36,883 nucleotides of DNA from Solobacterium sp. (GCA_017512725.1 JAFWEW010000005.1:1-36883), one strand, 5' to 3'; numbered from the stretch's first letter, positions 26,777 to 36,602 are shown. Numbers and translations: made by a program. The notes: a model not told the origin generated them from the sequence alone.

Positions 26777-27154
26777 ATGGATATTCTACTGGATAATCGA
26801 AGCGGTACGCCGATCTATATGCAGATCTGTGATCAGATCCGCAGTCAGATCGCAGACGGAACCGTTCAGCCCGATGAAGCGCTGCCTTCCATCCGCAGCC
26901 TTGCGAAGGATCTGCGCATCAGTGTGATTACAACCAAACGGGCATATGAAGAACTGGAACGGGAAGGTTATATCTATACCGTTGCCGGCAAAGGCTGCTT
27001 TGCGGCAGAAGTGAACCGGGAACTGCTGAAAGAAGAAAAACTGGTACTCATCGAAGGCCTGATGAACCAGATCTGTGATGCGGCCGCTTCATGCGGACTG
27101 CAGAAAGAGGAAGTACAGAAGATGTGGAACAGCATCTGGGAGGATGTGAACTAA
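26777..27154 (+). CDS. GntR-family regulator, YtrA subfamily
   Basis: A 125-aa protein: an N-terminal GntR winged helix-turn-helix (GTPIYMQICDQIRSQIADGT, LPSIRSLAKDLRISVITTKR, EREGYIYTVAGKGCF) and a short ~45-residue C-terminal helix pair. This short form, adjacent to an ABC exporter, defines the YtrA type; PmtR of Staphylococcus aureus has the same arrangement. The ATG at 26777 has AGAGG 7 nt upstream. A longer frame starts earlier but begins in the preceding terminator. Its stop overlaps the ATPase start (TAATG). Probably represses its own operon until a membrane-active peptide or lipid appears; the inducer is unknown. Confidence 0.9.
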   Translation: MDILLDNRSGTPIYMQICDQIRSQIADGTVQPDEALPSIRSLAKDLRISVITTKRAYEELEREGYIYTVAGKGCFAAEVNRELLKEEKLVLIEGLMNQICDAAASCGLQKEEVQKMWNSIWEDVN

Positions 27155-27993
27155 TGAATGCGATTGAAGTAACCGGTGTTACAAAAACGTATCCGGAATT
27201 CACCTTGGATAAGGTCTCTCTGACACTGCCAAGCGGAATGATTCTGGGGCTGATCGGAGAAAACGGAGCGGGAAAGACAACCCTGATCAAGTCGATACTC
27301 GGAATGGTACCGATCGATGGGGGAACGGTAAGTGTACTGGGGTACACGTCACCGCACCAGAACAAGCAGATCATGGAAGATATCGGCGTCGTAATGGATG
27401 AAAGCGGAATGCCGCCATTTCTGAATATCGTTCAGATCGGAACGATGATGAAAGACATCTTTCAAAACTGGGACTCAGAAACCTTCAATGGTCTTGTGAA
27501 ACAGCTGAAGATCCCGGAAAATACGAAATTTGCCGAGCTTTCCAAAGGCAATCAGATGAAGACGGGAATCGTATGTGCACTGTCGCACCATCCGAAACTG
27601 CTGATCCTGGATGAAGCGACCTCCGGTCTCGATCCGGTGATCCGCGATGAAGTGCTGGACCTGCTGCTGGACTTTACCCGGGAGGAAGATCATTCAATTC
27701 TGGTATCTTCCCATATCGTCAGTGATCTGGAAAAGATCTGTGACTATATCGTTTTCCTGCATGAAGGAAAGGTTCTGCTTTCCGAGGAAAAAGATCTGCT
27801 GAAAGAAGCTTACGGAATCATGCACTGTACCAGAGAACAGCTGGAACAGCTGGACAGCTCTGCCGTAATCGGAAAGCGAATAAATGCCTATGGCGCAGAA
27901 GTGGTCGTAAGAAAAGATGCAGTTCCTGCAGGTACGGAACTCAGTCCGGTTGATCTGGAAGAACTGTTTGTCCGTATGGTAAAGGAGGGTTAA
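27154..27993 (+). CDS. ABC transporter ATP-binding protein
   Basis: A 279-aa ATPase. Walker A is GENGAGKTTLIKSI (near residues 37-50), the signature is a weak form LSKGNQMKT, and Walker B is LLILDEATSGLDP, followed by a SSHIVSDLEK switch. The fold is that of ABC-2 exporter ATPases such as YtrB or PmtA. The start is fixed by the TAATG overlap with the GntR gene and GGGAGG upstream. It is followed after 2 nt by the permease. Likely exports a peptide or lipid-like compound; substrate unknown. Confidence 0.92.
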   Translation: MNAIEVTGVTKTYPEFTLDKVSLTLPSGMILGLIGENGAGKTTLIKSILGMVPIDGGTVSVLGYTSPHQNKQIMEDIGVVMDESGMPPFLNIVQIGTMMKDIFQNWDSETFNGLVKQLKIPENTKFAELSKGNQMKTGIVCALSHHPKLLILDEATSGLDPVIRDEVLDLLLDFTREEDHSILVSSHIVSDLEKICDYIVFLHEGKVLLSEEKDLLKEAYGIMHCTREQLEQLDSSAVIGKRINAYGAEVVVRKDAVPAGTELSPVDLEELFVRMVKEG

Positions 27994-27995
27994 CC

Positions 27996-28628
27996 ATGAA
28001 AGGGATGTTCTATAAAGATCTCATTTCAATTACGAAGATATACCGTTCGATGTTTCTGATCATTCTGGTCTTTCTCACAGCTTCCTTTATTACAAAAGGA
28101 AACCTGTTCTGGGCAAGCTATGCGGCATTCATAGGCTGTACGATGGTTGCGACCATGCAGAATATGGATGAAACCTCCAAATGGTGCAGGCTTTGTGATG
28201 CCCTGCCAATCACACGCAGCGACCTTGTGAAAGAAAAGTTTCTGTTGAATACCATGATCAATCTGGGAATCATCGGAGTGTACCTGGTCATGTGTCTGAT
28301 CGCAATGGTGTTCCGACGGGCACCGGAACCGGGAGATATCCTGGTTACCCTTGTCACGATGTGGATTGCCGGCATGGTGAGTTCTTCATTTACCCTGACT
28401 GCCGCATTTCTCTTCGGCCCCCAGAAAAGTCAGCTGATGCGGGTCGTCATGATTGTCGTATTCGTAATGGTATGCATGAGTCTCATCAACTATGTGCCCG
28501 GATTCATGGAGTTTCTGAAAAACGCCAATACCATCATCATTATTCCGCTGGCACTGGCACTGCCGGTTGTGATCCAGCTGATTTCCATCCTGATCTCCAG
28601 TGCAGGATTTGAAAAACGCGTTCTGTAA
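27996..28628 (+). CDS. ABC-2 type transporter permease
   Basis: A 210-aa membrane protein with about six hydrophobic segments, fitting the ABC2 membrane-2 family that pairs with YtrB-like ATPases. It has the family block LPITRSDLVKEKFL in the cytoplasmic loop after helix 2. With only one permease gene here, it probably works as a homodimer or with a permease encoded elsewhere. It is last of the GntR-ATPase-permease unit. A hairpin with 9-bp arms follows. Confidence 0.88.
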   Translation: MKGMFYKDLISITKIYRSMFLIILVFLTASFITKGNLFWASYAAFIGCTMVATMQNMDETSKWCRLCDALPITRSDLVKEKFLLNTMINLGIIGVYLVMCLIAMVFRRAPEPGDILVTLVTMWIAGMVSSSFTLTAAFLFGPQKSQLMRVVMIVVFVMVCMSLINYVPGFMEFLKNANTIIIIPLALALPVVIQLISILISSAGFEKRVL

Positions 28629-28637
28629 AACTACTAT

Positions 28638-28683
28638 AATACCGGTATATGGAAGAAGGCAGTGCCCATGACCGGTATTTTCC
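28638..28683 (+). terminator. Candidate terminator after the ABC operon
   Basis: AATACCGGT and ACCGGTATT (28638-28646 and 28671-28679) form a perfect 9-bp stem with a 24-nt loop, followed by TTTCC. The T-run is short, so efficiency is uncertain. Confidence 0.5.
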
Positions 28684-28743
28684 TTATCCGACAGAATAAA
28701 AACGGATAACGGAAACCGACAAAACAGGAGGAAAAAACGGAAA

Positions 28744-29838
28744 ATGAAAAAACTGTTTGCAGGAATTCTTGCGGGAACCCTTGTGCTTACCGCAGGATGC
28801 GCTTCGAAGCCGGCACAGGATCCGGAAGAAATCGTCAATGATACGATTAATTCCATCTCCGGCGAAATGTACTTTGACGGAACCTGGACGGATGCGGAAG
28901 ACGAGAATCTGACCATGATCTGTACGGAAACCGCAGAGAACGAATATGACATCATCGTTACCTGGGGAAAGACCGACAAGGAAGCGGATCAGTGGACGAT
29001 GCACGGTACCTATGATCCGGCATCCGGAATGCTGAAATATGAAAACGGCAAGTATGTGCATCTGAAGATGAACCCGGACGGAAACGAAACACAGGAAGAT
29101 GAAACAACCGTTTCCGGTTCCATGGACAAGATGGGCGACATGGAATGCATCTGGCACGACAGCAAAGTCGAAAGTGCACGCACCATGAAGAAGACCGGAA
29201 CCATTCCAACCATCAAGCTTGCGGAAGGCCCGTATGTCATGGAAAACATCAGCCGCGTCGCTCTGAGCGAGGAAGAAAAAACCCGCTTTGAAACGGCCGT
29301 CCGCGGAGAAATCGGCGTACTGTATACACCGATCCAGGTGGTTGCCAGCCAGGTTGTAAACGGCACAAACTATGAATACCTCGCATTTGGAACCTATGAT
29401 CTCGGAATCCCGAAATCCACCTATGTACTGGCAACGGTATATGAGGATCTGGATGGAAATGCAGAACTTGGTACGGTGAATTTCCTCGATGCCAATGACA
29501 TTCACACCAGTGAAGAAGCGGATTACACGAAGCTGGTCGGCGGATGGAAGATCATCGAAAACGGAGAAGACGGAATTCTGAACCATGAAGTGGACGATGT
29601 ATTCTTCAAGGCGCTGAACGGAGATTATAACGGAGAAGTCGGCAATATCGTTACTATCGCACTGCTTGGAACCGATGTGGAAAATGACAAGACATCCTAT
29701 CGGATTCTTGCCCGCGGTACGACCGAAGCAATCTATCCGGAAAAGATGCTGTATGTATTTGAGGTAGAGCAGTCCGGAGATACCTGCAAGGTAACCAGCG
29801 TAGCACCGCTGGACTTCCTGAAATACCTTGAGAACTGA
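28744..29838 (+). CDS. Secreted lipoprotein of unknown function
   Basis: A 364-aa lipoprotein. Signal MKKLFAGILAGTLVLTAGC with Cys19 as lipidation site, then a low-complexity linker. Residues ~40-150 form a beta-rich lipocalin-like region (EMYFDGTWTDAEDENLTMIC, WTMHGTYDPASGMLKYENGK). Residues ~185-295 repeat a beta pattern ending WKIIENGEDGILNHEVDDVF. A third region holds YRILARGTTEAIYPEKMLYV. No enzyme motif is evident. GGAGG lies about 12 nt before the ATG. It runs into a terminator that is also used by the next, convergent lipoprotein gene. Confidence 0.82.
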   Translation: MKKLFAGILAGTLVLTAGCASKPAQDPEEIVNDTINSISGEMYFDGTWTDAEDENLTMICTETAENEYDIIVTWGKTDKEADQWTMHGTYDPASGMLKYENGKYVHLKMNPDGNETQEDETTVSGSMDKMGDMECIWHDSKVESARTMKKTGTIPTIKLAEGPYVMENISRVALSEEEKTRFETAVRGEIGVLYTPIQVVASQVVNGTNYEYLAFGTYDLGIPKSTYVLATVYEDLDGNAELGTVNFLDANDIHTSEEADYTKLVGGWKIIENGEDGILNHEVDDVFFKALNGDYNGEVGNIVTIALLGTDVENDKTSYRILARGTTEAIYPEKMLYVFEVEQSGDTCKVTSVAPLDFLKYLEN

Positions 29839-29864
29839 TTGTTCGAAAAAGCAAAGTGAAATTG

Positions 29865-29897
29865 AAAAGGATCGTCATTGATGTGACGGTCCTTTTT
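29865..29897. terminator. Bidirectional terminator between convergent lipoprotein genes
   Basis: AAAAGGATCGTCA (29865-29877) and TGACGGTCCTTTT (29884-29896) pair over 13 bp with one G-U, loop of 6 nt, with T-runs on both strands. It separates the two convergent genes. Confidence 0.85.
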
Positions 29898-29932
29898 CTG
29901 TCTGGTATTTCGTTTTGCGGGATCAGTTCCGG

Positions 29933-30784
29933 TTAGTTTTCCAGTGTGGATGGATCAACCGCGTGGAGCCCCGAGACATCGGCATCTTTGGTGACCAGAT
30001 ATTCATAGATATCGGCTTCACCGTTCGTCCCCGGAACGAAGAAGGTGATGATGCCGTCTTTTACGGTGATGTCATATTCTCCGCCGGAGATATTTCCTGC
30101 CTGATCAAGAAGGGTCAGTGTCTTGCCGTCCAGCTTCCAGGTCAGCTCTTCCGTCTCACCGTCAACCGTTACGGAAGCCGTGCCGTCTTCCTTCAGATTA
30201 ATGGTAAATTCCAGTTCTCCCTCCGGAATGGCGACGCACATTCCTTCACTTTCCAGCGCGTAGATTTTGTATTCTCCGGCAATTGCGGAAACGTCGCTGA
30301 CTACCGTATCTGCCAGCTTTTTATATTCATCCATAGAGATGACCTTCAAGGTTGAGAGGTCCGCATTGTCCTGCGCAAAGCAGATTACGATTCCATCACC
30401 AAGATCAAGATAGAGAATCCCATCCTTCAGTGTGCCGGTAAAATCGGAAACACCAGCTTTCATGGTGAAGGATCCGCTGTTGTCCCAGGAGGTGATCGGT
30501 CCCTTGTTGTCTTCTCCGAAATTCAGATTACCGGCACCGTCTTCGGTCAGTTCAATGGTATAGCCTTTGGTGCTGTCACTTTCGACGATGTAGTCATCGA
30601 GTTTCACGCCGACCGCTTTATAAGTACCTGCATCCGTCAGCTTTGAAACGGCCTCAGTAACCGGACTGTCCTCGGCGGATTCCTTCGGTGTTTCTTCCGA
30701 GGTACTTGTACCGCATGCGGCAAGGGAAACCGAAAGACTGGTAACCGCCAGGAGTTTAATAAGTAGGTTTAAGTATTTCTTCAT
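29933..30784 (-). CDS. Lipoprotein with two similar beta-rich repeats
   Basis: A 283-aa lipoprotein: hydrophobic signal and lipobox LAAC with Cys24, then a Ser/Glu/Thr-rich linker (~25-50). The mature protein has two similar modules of about 110 residues. One starts at AGTYKAVGVKLDDYIVE, the other at AGEYKIYALESEGMC. Each goes through an L-x-EDG turn (IELTEDGAGNL, INLKEDGTASV), a W-containing strand (ITSWDNSGSFTM, LTWKLDGKTLTL) and an acidic GD/G strand before the end. This looks like a duplicated beta-sandwich or lipocalin-like domain. It is well expressed-looking but has no enzyme motif. Convergent with the other lipoprotein, divergent from the gene at 31005. Confidence 0.82.
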   Translation of the reverse strand: MKKYLNLLIKLLAVTSLSVSLAACGTSTSEETPKESAEDSPVTEAVSKLTDAGTYKAVGVKLDDYIVESDSTKGYTIELTEDGAGNLNFGEDNKGPITSWDNSGSFTMKAGVSDFTGTLKDGILYLDLGDGIVICFAQDNADLSTLKVISMDEYKKLADTVVSDVSAIAGEYKIYALESEGMCVAIPEGELEFTINLKEDGTASVTVDGETEELTWKLDGKTLTLLDQAGNISGGEYDITVKDGIITFFVPGTNGEADIYEYLVTKDADVSGLHAVDPSTLEN

Positions 30785-31004
30785 CTCATGATCCTTTCTT
30801 CCCCGCAGGGTATTCTTAATATCATCATATCGGTAATGAAGAATGAAAAGTAACGGTTTCCGATTCTGTCATGTGCAGGATGCAGTAAAGGTATTAATGA
30901 AGAACGGTATAATTCAAACTATAACGAATCGTCATCCTGTAAAAAAGGTATAATTGAGCCGTCCGGACAATTGTTGCCGGACAAGGGAAGTAAGAGGTAT
31001 TACC

Positions 31005-31871
31005 ATGAATGCAAGTTTTCTCTTTAATCTAGTATTGTTTGCGATTTCAGCATATATGCTGTATCGGATCTTTATGCTGACGGGACGTCAGAAAAGCAAC
31101 CGGAAGATGCTGGAGATCCTGGATCAGTTTGATGATGAGCAGCGCTTTTTTGAATCCGCAGATCAGTTCATCGAAACCGGGAAAGACGCAGAGTTTGTAC
31201 AGAAGGTCAGTGTGCTCCGCTTATGGGGCGACACCTTCTATGAAAAGGATGAAGACTTTAAGAAACATCTGGAAGAACTGAATATCGATACCCTGCTGAA
31301 TCCGGATGGAAAAAAGAAGGGGTTCAGCCAGAATGAAGACAGCTTTTTCTATCTGTATATGGCAATTCCAAACCGCCTGAACTACCGGAAGGCAGAAGGG
31401 TTCCGCAAGCTGCTGGATGAAAAGCTCGCTGCCTGTGATGAAGCGAATGCCAAGGTGCTTCTGAAGAAGATCTATGAAGAAAACAAGAAGTATTACGAAA
31501 ATACGGATGATCGGGGAAGAGCGTTCATGGAGTCGTTCCTGGAAGGGGAATACGGCGGCTATAAATATTCCAAACAGCTGATCGGTCTTTACAAGAACTG
31601 TGAAGAAGCACTGCTTGCGAAGATGTATGAAGAAGAAAACAATACCGAACGCCTTGAAGAATGCATGGAAGAAATCAAGACCTTCGGTACGAAGACCCGT
31701 CTTGGGATCCGCTGGCTGAAGGAAGTCGGTCTTTCCTATCCGGAAGAACCGGAGGAGGATGAAGATACGGACGCAGAGGAAGACGAAGCGGAAACGGAAG
31801 AAACCGAAACCACCGCGGAGACCGAACCGGAAGAAACAGCCGAAGCGGAAGAAAAGGAACCGGAAGAATGA
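31005..31871 (+). CDS. Membrane-anchored protein with acidic tail, unknown function
   Basis: A 288-aa protein. The N-terminal helix (FLFNLVLFAISAYMLYRIFM, ~residues 4-24) anchors it; the rest is cytoplasmic by its charge. The middle is alpha-helical and rich in Lys, Glu and Tyr. The last ~45 residues are almost entirely Glu, Thr, Asp and Pro, likely disordered. I choose the ATG at 31005 with AAGAGG upstream, not a longer frame from 30954. A GTCCGG/CCGGAC hairpin (30961-30982) lies in its leader. It overlaps pth by 4 nt, so it is co-translated with a core tRNA-handling gene. I do not recognise its family. Confidence 0.75.
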   Translation: MNASFLFNLVLFAISAYMLYRIFMLTGRQKSNRKMLEILDQFDDEQRFFESADQFIETGKDAEFVQKVSVLRLWGDTFYEKDEDFKKHLEELNIDTLLNPDGKKKGFSQNEDSFFYLYMAIPNRLNYRKAEGFRKLLDEKLAACDEANAKVLLKKIYEENKKYYENTDDRGRAFMESFLEGEYGGYKYSKQLIGLYKNCEEALLAKMYEEENNTERLEECMEEIKTFGTKTRLGIRWLKEVGLSYPEEPEEDEDTDAEEDEAETEETETTAETEPEETAEAEEKEPEE

Positions 31872-32467
31872 AACTGATTGCGGGTCTTGGAAATCCGGGC
31901 AAGGAATACGAAAAGACACGGCATAACAGCGGTTATATGGCACTGACAAAGCTGGCGGAAGGTGTCGGGGCAACGGTGACATCTCAGAAGTTCAACGCCC
32001 TGATCGCCATGACCATGATCAATGGGGAAAAGGTGCTGCTGATGGAGCCGCTGACCTATATGAACCTCTCCGGCAATGCGGTAAGAGCCGCAGCGGATTA
32101 TTACCATATCGAACCGGAAGATATTCTGATCATCCACGATGACATGGATCTGCCGGTCGGTTCTGTACGGATCCGTTCCAAAGGGAGCTCCGGCGGTCAG
32201 AAGGGCATGAAACATATCATTTCCTGCATGGGTACCGATGAAATCGCTAGGATCCGGATCGGGGTCGGACACAATGCCCATGGCGAACATGAAGCCGTTC
32301 CAGACTGGGTGCTCTCAGCAGTACCGAAGGAAGAAAAAGAGGAATTTGAGAAAGCCATTGATGTCGCTGCCGCAGCCGCAAAGGCCTGGGTCAGTGAACC
32401 GATGAGCAGAGTAATGTCGGACTATAACCGGAAGGTTAAGAAGGAAAAAGCAGAAAAGGAAGAGTGA
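31868..32467 (+). CDS. pth: Peptidyl-tRNA hydrolase
   Basis: A 199-aa enzyme that cleaves peptidyl-tRNA released from stalled ribosomes. Motifs: GLGNPGKEYEKTRHNSG (catalytic His19, TRHN), YMNLSG around residue 60, and IHDDMDLPVG around residue 88 with the catalytic Asp. Length is normal, with a Lys/Glu-rich C-terminal extension. It is coupled by ATGA overlap to the upstream membrane protein, and its TGA overlaps the mfd GTG start. The neighbour order pth-mfd-rqcP-divIC is the Firmicutes arrangement without the sporulation genes. Confidence 0.97.
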   Translation: MKLIAGLGNPGKEYEKTRHNSGYMALTKLAEGVGATVTSQKFNALIAMTMINGEKVLLMEPLTYMNLSGNAVRAAADYYHIEPEDILIIHDDMDLPVGSVRIRSKGSSGGQKGMKHIISCMGTDEIARIRIGVGHNAHGEHEAVPDWVLSAVPKEEKEEFEKAIDVAAAAAKAWVSEPMSRVMSDYNRKVKKEKAEKEE

Positions 32468-35400
32468 AGTTGGAAGAAACAAACGGAATTCCCCGACAGC
32501 TTCTGGAGGAATTCGAAAACAATGCGGCGGTACGCAAACTGGATCAGGAAAAAGGACCGCTGCCGCTGACATCTTTGATCGAAGAAGCCCTGGTGATTGC
32601 AGTATCCTATCTGCGGAGACCACGGGGAATGCTTGTGGTCAAAAACAGTTTATACAGCGCACAGAAACTCTATGAGAGGCTCGCACCCCTGGTAGGGGAA
32701 ACGCAATGTGCGCTTTTCGGCGCGGATGAATCGCTCCGGGTTGAGGCAATCGCAGCCAGTCCTGAGATGACCGCTGCCAAGGTGGAAACCCTGGCATCCC
32801 TGCTGGAGAACCCCGAACAGATCGTTGTGACCTGTCCGAGCGGCCTGCTCCGTCAGCTGCCGATGCCTTCCTCCTTCCGTGATGCCAGCGTTGCGATCCG
32901 GGTCGGCGATACGCTGGAGATGGATGAACTGAAGCGCAAGCTGAGGGCCGGGGGATACCAAGAAGCGGCGCATATTGATCAGCCCCTGTCCTTTGCGGCC
33001 CGCGGCGGCATCGTCGATGTCTATTCCATCAACTATGACCAGCCGGTACGAATCGAGTTCTTCGACAATGAGATCGACAGTATCCGCTTCTTTGATGCGG
33101 GAACGCAGAAGACCATCCTGCCGCTGCAGGAGGTGCAGATCGTTCCGGCAAGTGATGTGCTGTTTTCCAAAGCGGAGAAAAAAGAACTGCGGCAGAAGGC
33201 AGAGGCACTGCTGGAAAAAGCCGATGATCCGATTCTGGATTCCAATATCAGAATGACCCTGGATCTGATCGATCACGATATCAGTGAGCCGGGTCTCTAT
33301 CCGTATTACGCACTGCTCGATGCCTCGGCAGGGATCTTTGACTATATGAAGGATCCGCTGATCCTTCTGAGTGATGAAGAGCTGATCCGTGACAGTATCA
33401 AACACCTGAATGAAGAGACCGTTTCCTATCTGCAGGAGATGTGTCAGGAGAAGAAGCTTCTGCCGCGGTTTGCGGTGTTCCATGACTTTGAGCGGATCGC
33501 ACCATCCAGTAAACGGATCGCAGAAGACCCGCTGTATGACAATATCTCCAATATCACCGAAGTACATCTGCCGTCCGAACCGCTGAACATGCGGTTAAGG
33601 ATCCTGCGGGAGGAAACACGGGTGCTGATGTGCCTGTACGGTTCCGAGATGCAGAGAGTGATCAACACCTGTGTGGAAGAACAGATCCCGTATAACCTGA
33701 TCACGGATGACCAGCCGATCCAGGAAGGCTTTAATATCCTTCTGCACCCCCTGCCGGAAGGATTTGTGCTGCAGGACCGAGGGCTCTGTGTCATTACAGA
33801 TAATGAATTATTTGAGATGCACAGGCCAAGCGGCCGCTATGAGAAAAAGTTCCGCAATGCGGAAGTGATCCATGGCTATGATGAGCTGGATCCCGGGGAT
33901 TATGTCGTTCATGCGACACACGGAGTCGGTCAGTATGTCGGTCTGGAAACCCGGGAAGTGCAGGGCACGATGCGGGATTTCCTGCGGATCGTATACAAGG
34001 GAAATGCTGAACTACTCGTACCGCTGGAACAGTTCCGGCTGGTACGGAAGTTTGTCTCGAGAGAAGGGGTTGTGCCGAAGCTCAACAAGCTTGGCTCCGG
34101 GGAATGGGAGAAAACCAGGAAGCGTCTGGAAGAAAATATCAATGATCTGGCAGAGCGTCTGGTAAAGCTGTATTCTGTCCGCAGAGATCATATCGGCCAT
34201 GCGTTTCAGCCGGACAGTGAACTGCAGAAACAGTTTGATTCCGAATTCATGTATGAACTGACGCCGGATCAGGCAAAAGCGGTGGAAGACGTCAAGCGCG
34301 ATATGGAAAGCGATCGGCCGATGGACCGTCTGGTCTGCGGAGATGTCGGGTTTGGAAAAACCGAGATCGCCGTACGGGCGGCGTTTAAAGCTGCCGCAGA
34401 AAACAAACAGGTCGCCGTCCTGTGCCCGACAACCATTCTTGCCGAACAGCACTTCCATACCTTTTCCAAACGGTTTGAAGGCTACCCGTTTACGATTAAG
34501 GTATTGGACCGGTTCGTATTACCTTCAGAAGTAAAGAAGACCCTTGCCGGACTCAAGGACGGTACGGTGGATATCGTGATCGGTACCCACCGGATCCTTT
34601 CCAAAGATGTCGAATTCAAAGATCTCGGACTGCTGGTGGTCGATGAAGAACAGCGGTTCGGCGTGGAACATAAAGAACGGATCAAGGAATTCAAGAATAC
34701 GATCGATGTGCTGACGCTCAGTGCGACACCGATTCCGCGGACCCTGCAGATGTCGCTGGTCGGCATCCGTTCGCTCTCTCAGCTGGATACCCCTCCTGCC
34801 AACCGGTACAACGTACAGATCTATGTGGCGGAGATGAACCGCAGTCTGATCACCGGGGCAATCGAGAAGGAACTGGGAAGAAACGGACAGGTATTCTATC
34901 TGTGCAATTCCGTTGACCGGATCTACAACAAAGCCCGTCAGCTTCAGACCTATATCAAAGACGCAAAGATCGGAGTCGTACACGGACAGATGGACCGGGA
35001 ATCGATCGAAGATGTGATGTACCAGTTCACCCAGAAACAGCTGAACGTACTGGTATGTACAACAATCATTGAAAACGGCATTGATATTCCAAATGCCAAT
35101 ACGATCCTCATTGAAGATGCGCAGAACTTCGGGCTGGCACAGATCTATCAGATCAAGGGAAGAGTCGGCCGCAGTGACCGGGTGGCGTATGCTTATCTTC
35201 TGGTACCGCAGAGACGGCAGCTGAACGAAACTGCAACCAAGCGGCTTCAGGCGGTAAAGGAATTCGCACGTCTTGGCAGCGGGTATAAGATCGCCATGCG
35301 GGACTTAACGATCCGCGGGGCAGGCGATCTGCTCGGACCGGAACAGTCGGGCTTTATCGATACCGTCGGCATCGATATGTATATCGAAATGCTGGAAGAG

Positions 35401-35904
35401 GCCATTGAACGGAACCAGGGTGTGGTAAAGGAAGAAGCACCGGAAAAGAAACATGCCATGGTATCCGGAAACAGTTATATCCCGGAACAGTTTGCGGCCA
35501 ATGATTTCGACAAGATCTCGATGTATCAGAAGATCGACGCACTGAATGATTTTGAAGAACTGGAGGCCTTCCGGGAAGAGACGATCGACCAGTACGGACG
35601 GCTGCCGGCAGAGGTGGAATCCCTGTTTGAAAAACGGAAGCTGGATATTCTGGTCAATGACCCTTCGATCGACAGCTATAAAGAGATCCAGGGAAAACAC
35701 CAGGTAACGTATTCGGAGGCATTTTCACAACGTGTTGACGGAGTGAAGCTCTTTAAGCTGTTTTCCGATCTCAGCAAGGACATTGATCTGCGGTATACCA
35801 ACAACCGGATCATTGCCTCGCTGCCGGTGACAAAGGGCTCTCTGAAAACCGTAATTAAAATGATGACAGACGCAAAGGAGGCAGTACGGCATGCGGATCG
35901 ATAA
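32464..35904 (+). CDS. mfd: Transcription-repair coupling factor
   Basis: An 1146-aa ATP-dependent DNA translocase that displaces RNA polymerase stalled at lesions and recruits UvrA. Domains in order: an N-terminal UvrB-like region (1-~330), an RNA-polymerase-interaction module with [17 protein letters not shown] at ~479, and a superfamily-2 helicase with Walker [10 protein letters not shown] at ~625, DEEQ at ~726 and [10 protein letters not shown] translocation motif lies in [10 protein letters not shown], and a C-terminal TRCF domain follows. Start is a GTG that overlaps the pth stop codon. It overlaps rqcP by 14 nt at its end. Confidence 0.97.
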   Translation: MKLEETNGIPRQLLEEFENNAAVRKLDQEKGPLPLTSLIEEALVIAVSYLRRPRGMLVVKNSLYSAQKLYERLAPLVGETQCALFGADESLRVEAIAASPEMTAAKVETLASLLENPEQIVVTCPSGLLRQLPMPSSFRDASVAIRVGDTLEMDELKRKLRAGGYQEAAHIDQPLSFAARGGIVDVYSINYDQPVRIEFFDNEIDSIRFFDAGTQKTILPLQEVQIVPASDVLFSKAEKKELRQKAEALLEKADDPILDSNIRMTLDLIDHDISEPGLYPYYALLDASAGIFDYMKDPLILLSDEELIRDSIKHLNEETVSYLQEMCQEKKLLPRFAVFHDFERIAPSSKRIAEDPLYDNISNITEVHLPSEPLNMRLRILREETRVLMCLYGSEMQRVINTCVEEQIPYNLITDDQPIQEGFNILLHPLPEGFVLQDRGLCVITDNELFEMHRPSGRYEKKFRNAEVIHGYDELDPGDYVVHATHGVGQYVGLETREVQGTMRDFLRIVYKGNAELLVPLEQFRLVRKFVSREGVVPKLNKLGSGEWEKTRKRLEENINDLAERLVKLYSVRRDHIGHAFQPDSELQKQFDSEFMYELTPDQAKAVEDVKRDMESDRPMDRLVCGDVGFGKTEIAVRAAFKAAAENKQVAVLCPTTILAEQHFHTFSKRFEGYPFTIKVLDRFVLPSEVKKTLAGLKDGTVDIVIGTHRILSKDVEFKDLGLLVVDEEQRFGVEHKERIKEFKNTIDVLTLSATPIPRTLQMSLVGIRSLSQLDTPPANRYNVQIYVAEMNRSLITGAIEKELGRNGQVFYLCNSVDRIYNKARQLQTYIKDAKIGVVHGQMDRESIEDVMYQFTQKQLNVLVCTTIIENGIDIPNANTILIEDAQNFGLAQIYQIKGRVGRSDRVAYAYLLVPQRRQLNETATKRLQAVKEFARLGSGYKIAMRDLTIRGAGDLLGPEQSGFIDTVGIDMYIEMLEEAIERNQGVVKEEAPEKKHAMVSGNSYIPEQFAANDFDKISMYQKIDALNDFEELEAFREETIDQYGRLPAEVESLFEKRKLDILVNDPSIDSYKEIQGKHQVTYSEAFSQRVDGVKLFKLFSDLSKDIDLRYTNNRIIASLPVTKGSLKTVIKMMTDAKEAVRHADR

Positions 35905-36184
35905 GTGGCTGAAGGTATCACGGATCCTGAAACGGAGAACGATCTCTCAGGAACTGGCAAAGAATGAACGGGTGGAGATCAACGGAAAGGCGGTAAAACC
36001 CTCTCATGAGGTTAAGGTGGGAGACGAGGTTTCGGTACGCTTTGGAAGCCGCAAGATCACCGTAAAGGTCTGTTCGGTGGAAGACGTCAAAAAGAAACAG
36101 GATGCCTCTTCCATGTATGAAGTGGTGAAAGAAGAATATATCCCGAGTGAAACAGGTATTGAAACCGGAGAGAATCCGTTATAA
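35891..36184 (+). CDS. rqcP: S4-domain ribosome quality-control protein RqcP (YabO/Hsp15 type)
   Basis: A 97-aa RNA-binding protein. The S4 domain is at the N-terminus ([40 protein letters not shown]), followed by VKVGDEVSVRFG and a polar tail. In B. subtilis RqcP works with RqcH in adding alanine tails to nascent chains on obstructed 50S subunits. Its position directly after mfd, before divIC, matches yabO of B. subtilis. The ATG lies inside the last codons of mfd (14-nt overlap). Confidence 0.92.
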   Translation: MRIDKWLKVSRILKRRTISQELAKNERVEINGKAVKPSHEVKVGDEVSVRFGSRKITVKVCSVEDVKKKQDASSMYEVVKEEYIPSETGIETGENPL

Positions 36185-36234
36185 TTAACACCACACAGAG
36201 AAAATCTGTAATAGAATGAAGTTGCAGGAATCAT

Positions 36235-36585
36235 ATGTCAGAGAAAACGGTAAAACGGAAAAAAGTGGATAAGCCAGGAAAGAAGAAACCGGTGAAAAAG
36301 AAGATGACGCCGTTTTTGAAGCTGGTCTGTTTTGTCCTGATCGGTGTTTCGGTATATCTGCTGTACCGGGTTTTTCTGGAAGTCTATACAACGATTTCTC
36401 TGAAACGGCAGCTGGCTGTGGTGGAAGAGAAGTACCAGGAAGTACTCGATGAGAATGAATATCTGACCAGGGAGCGTGCAAAGCTGGAAGATCCGGATTA
36501 CGTTGCAAGCTATGCCCGGGGTAATTATCTGTTATCCAAAGATGATGAACAGATCTTCTACTTGCCGGAAGACGAAGATCGATAA
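36235..36585 (+). CDS. divIC: Cell division protein DivIC / FtsB family
   Basis: A 116-aa bitopic protein. A Lys-rich cytoplasmic tail (~residues 1-24) is followed by one membrane helix (FLKLVCFVLIGVSVYLLYRV) and a coiled-coil segment outside the cell (KRQLAVVEEKYQEVLDENEYL), then the family's LEDPDYVASYARGNYLLSKDDE block. DivIC/FtsB joins FtsL and DivIB in the septal complex that activates wall synthesis. It is the last gene of the pth-mfd-rqcP-divIC run, and a terminator follows. The gap of 50 nt to rqcP contains no hairpin. Confidence 0.93.
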   Translation: MSEKTVKRKKVDKPGKKKPVKKKMTPFLKLVCFVLIGVSVYLLYRVFLEVYTTISLKRQLAVVEEKYQEVLDENEYLTRERAKLEDPDYVASYARGNYLLSKDDEQIFYLPEDEDR

Positions 36586-36602
36586 GTCAAAGAAAGAAAA
36601 GG

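Noticed and set aside
28609-28640. TTGAAA and TATAAT upstream of the lipoprotein at 28744
   Set aside because: The spacing is 20 nt, outside the usual 16-18, and the -10 overlaps a terminator stem, so it is not listed as a promoter.
30900-30960. Two GGTATAATT copies between the divergent genes at 30784 and 31005
   Set aside because: Good -10 hexamers, but no acceptable -35 at 16-18 nt for either copy, so the actual promoter could not be chosen.
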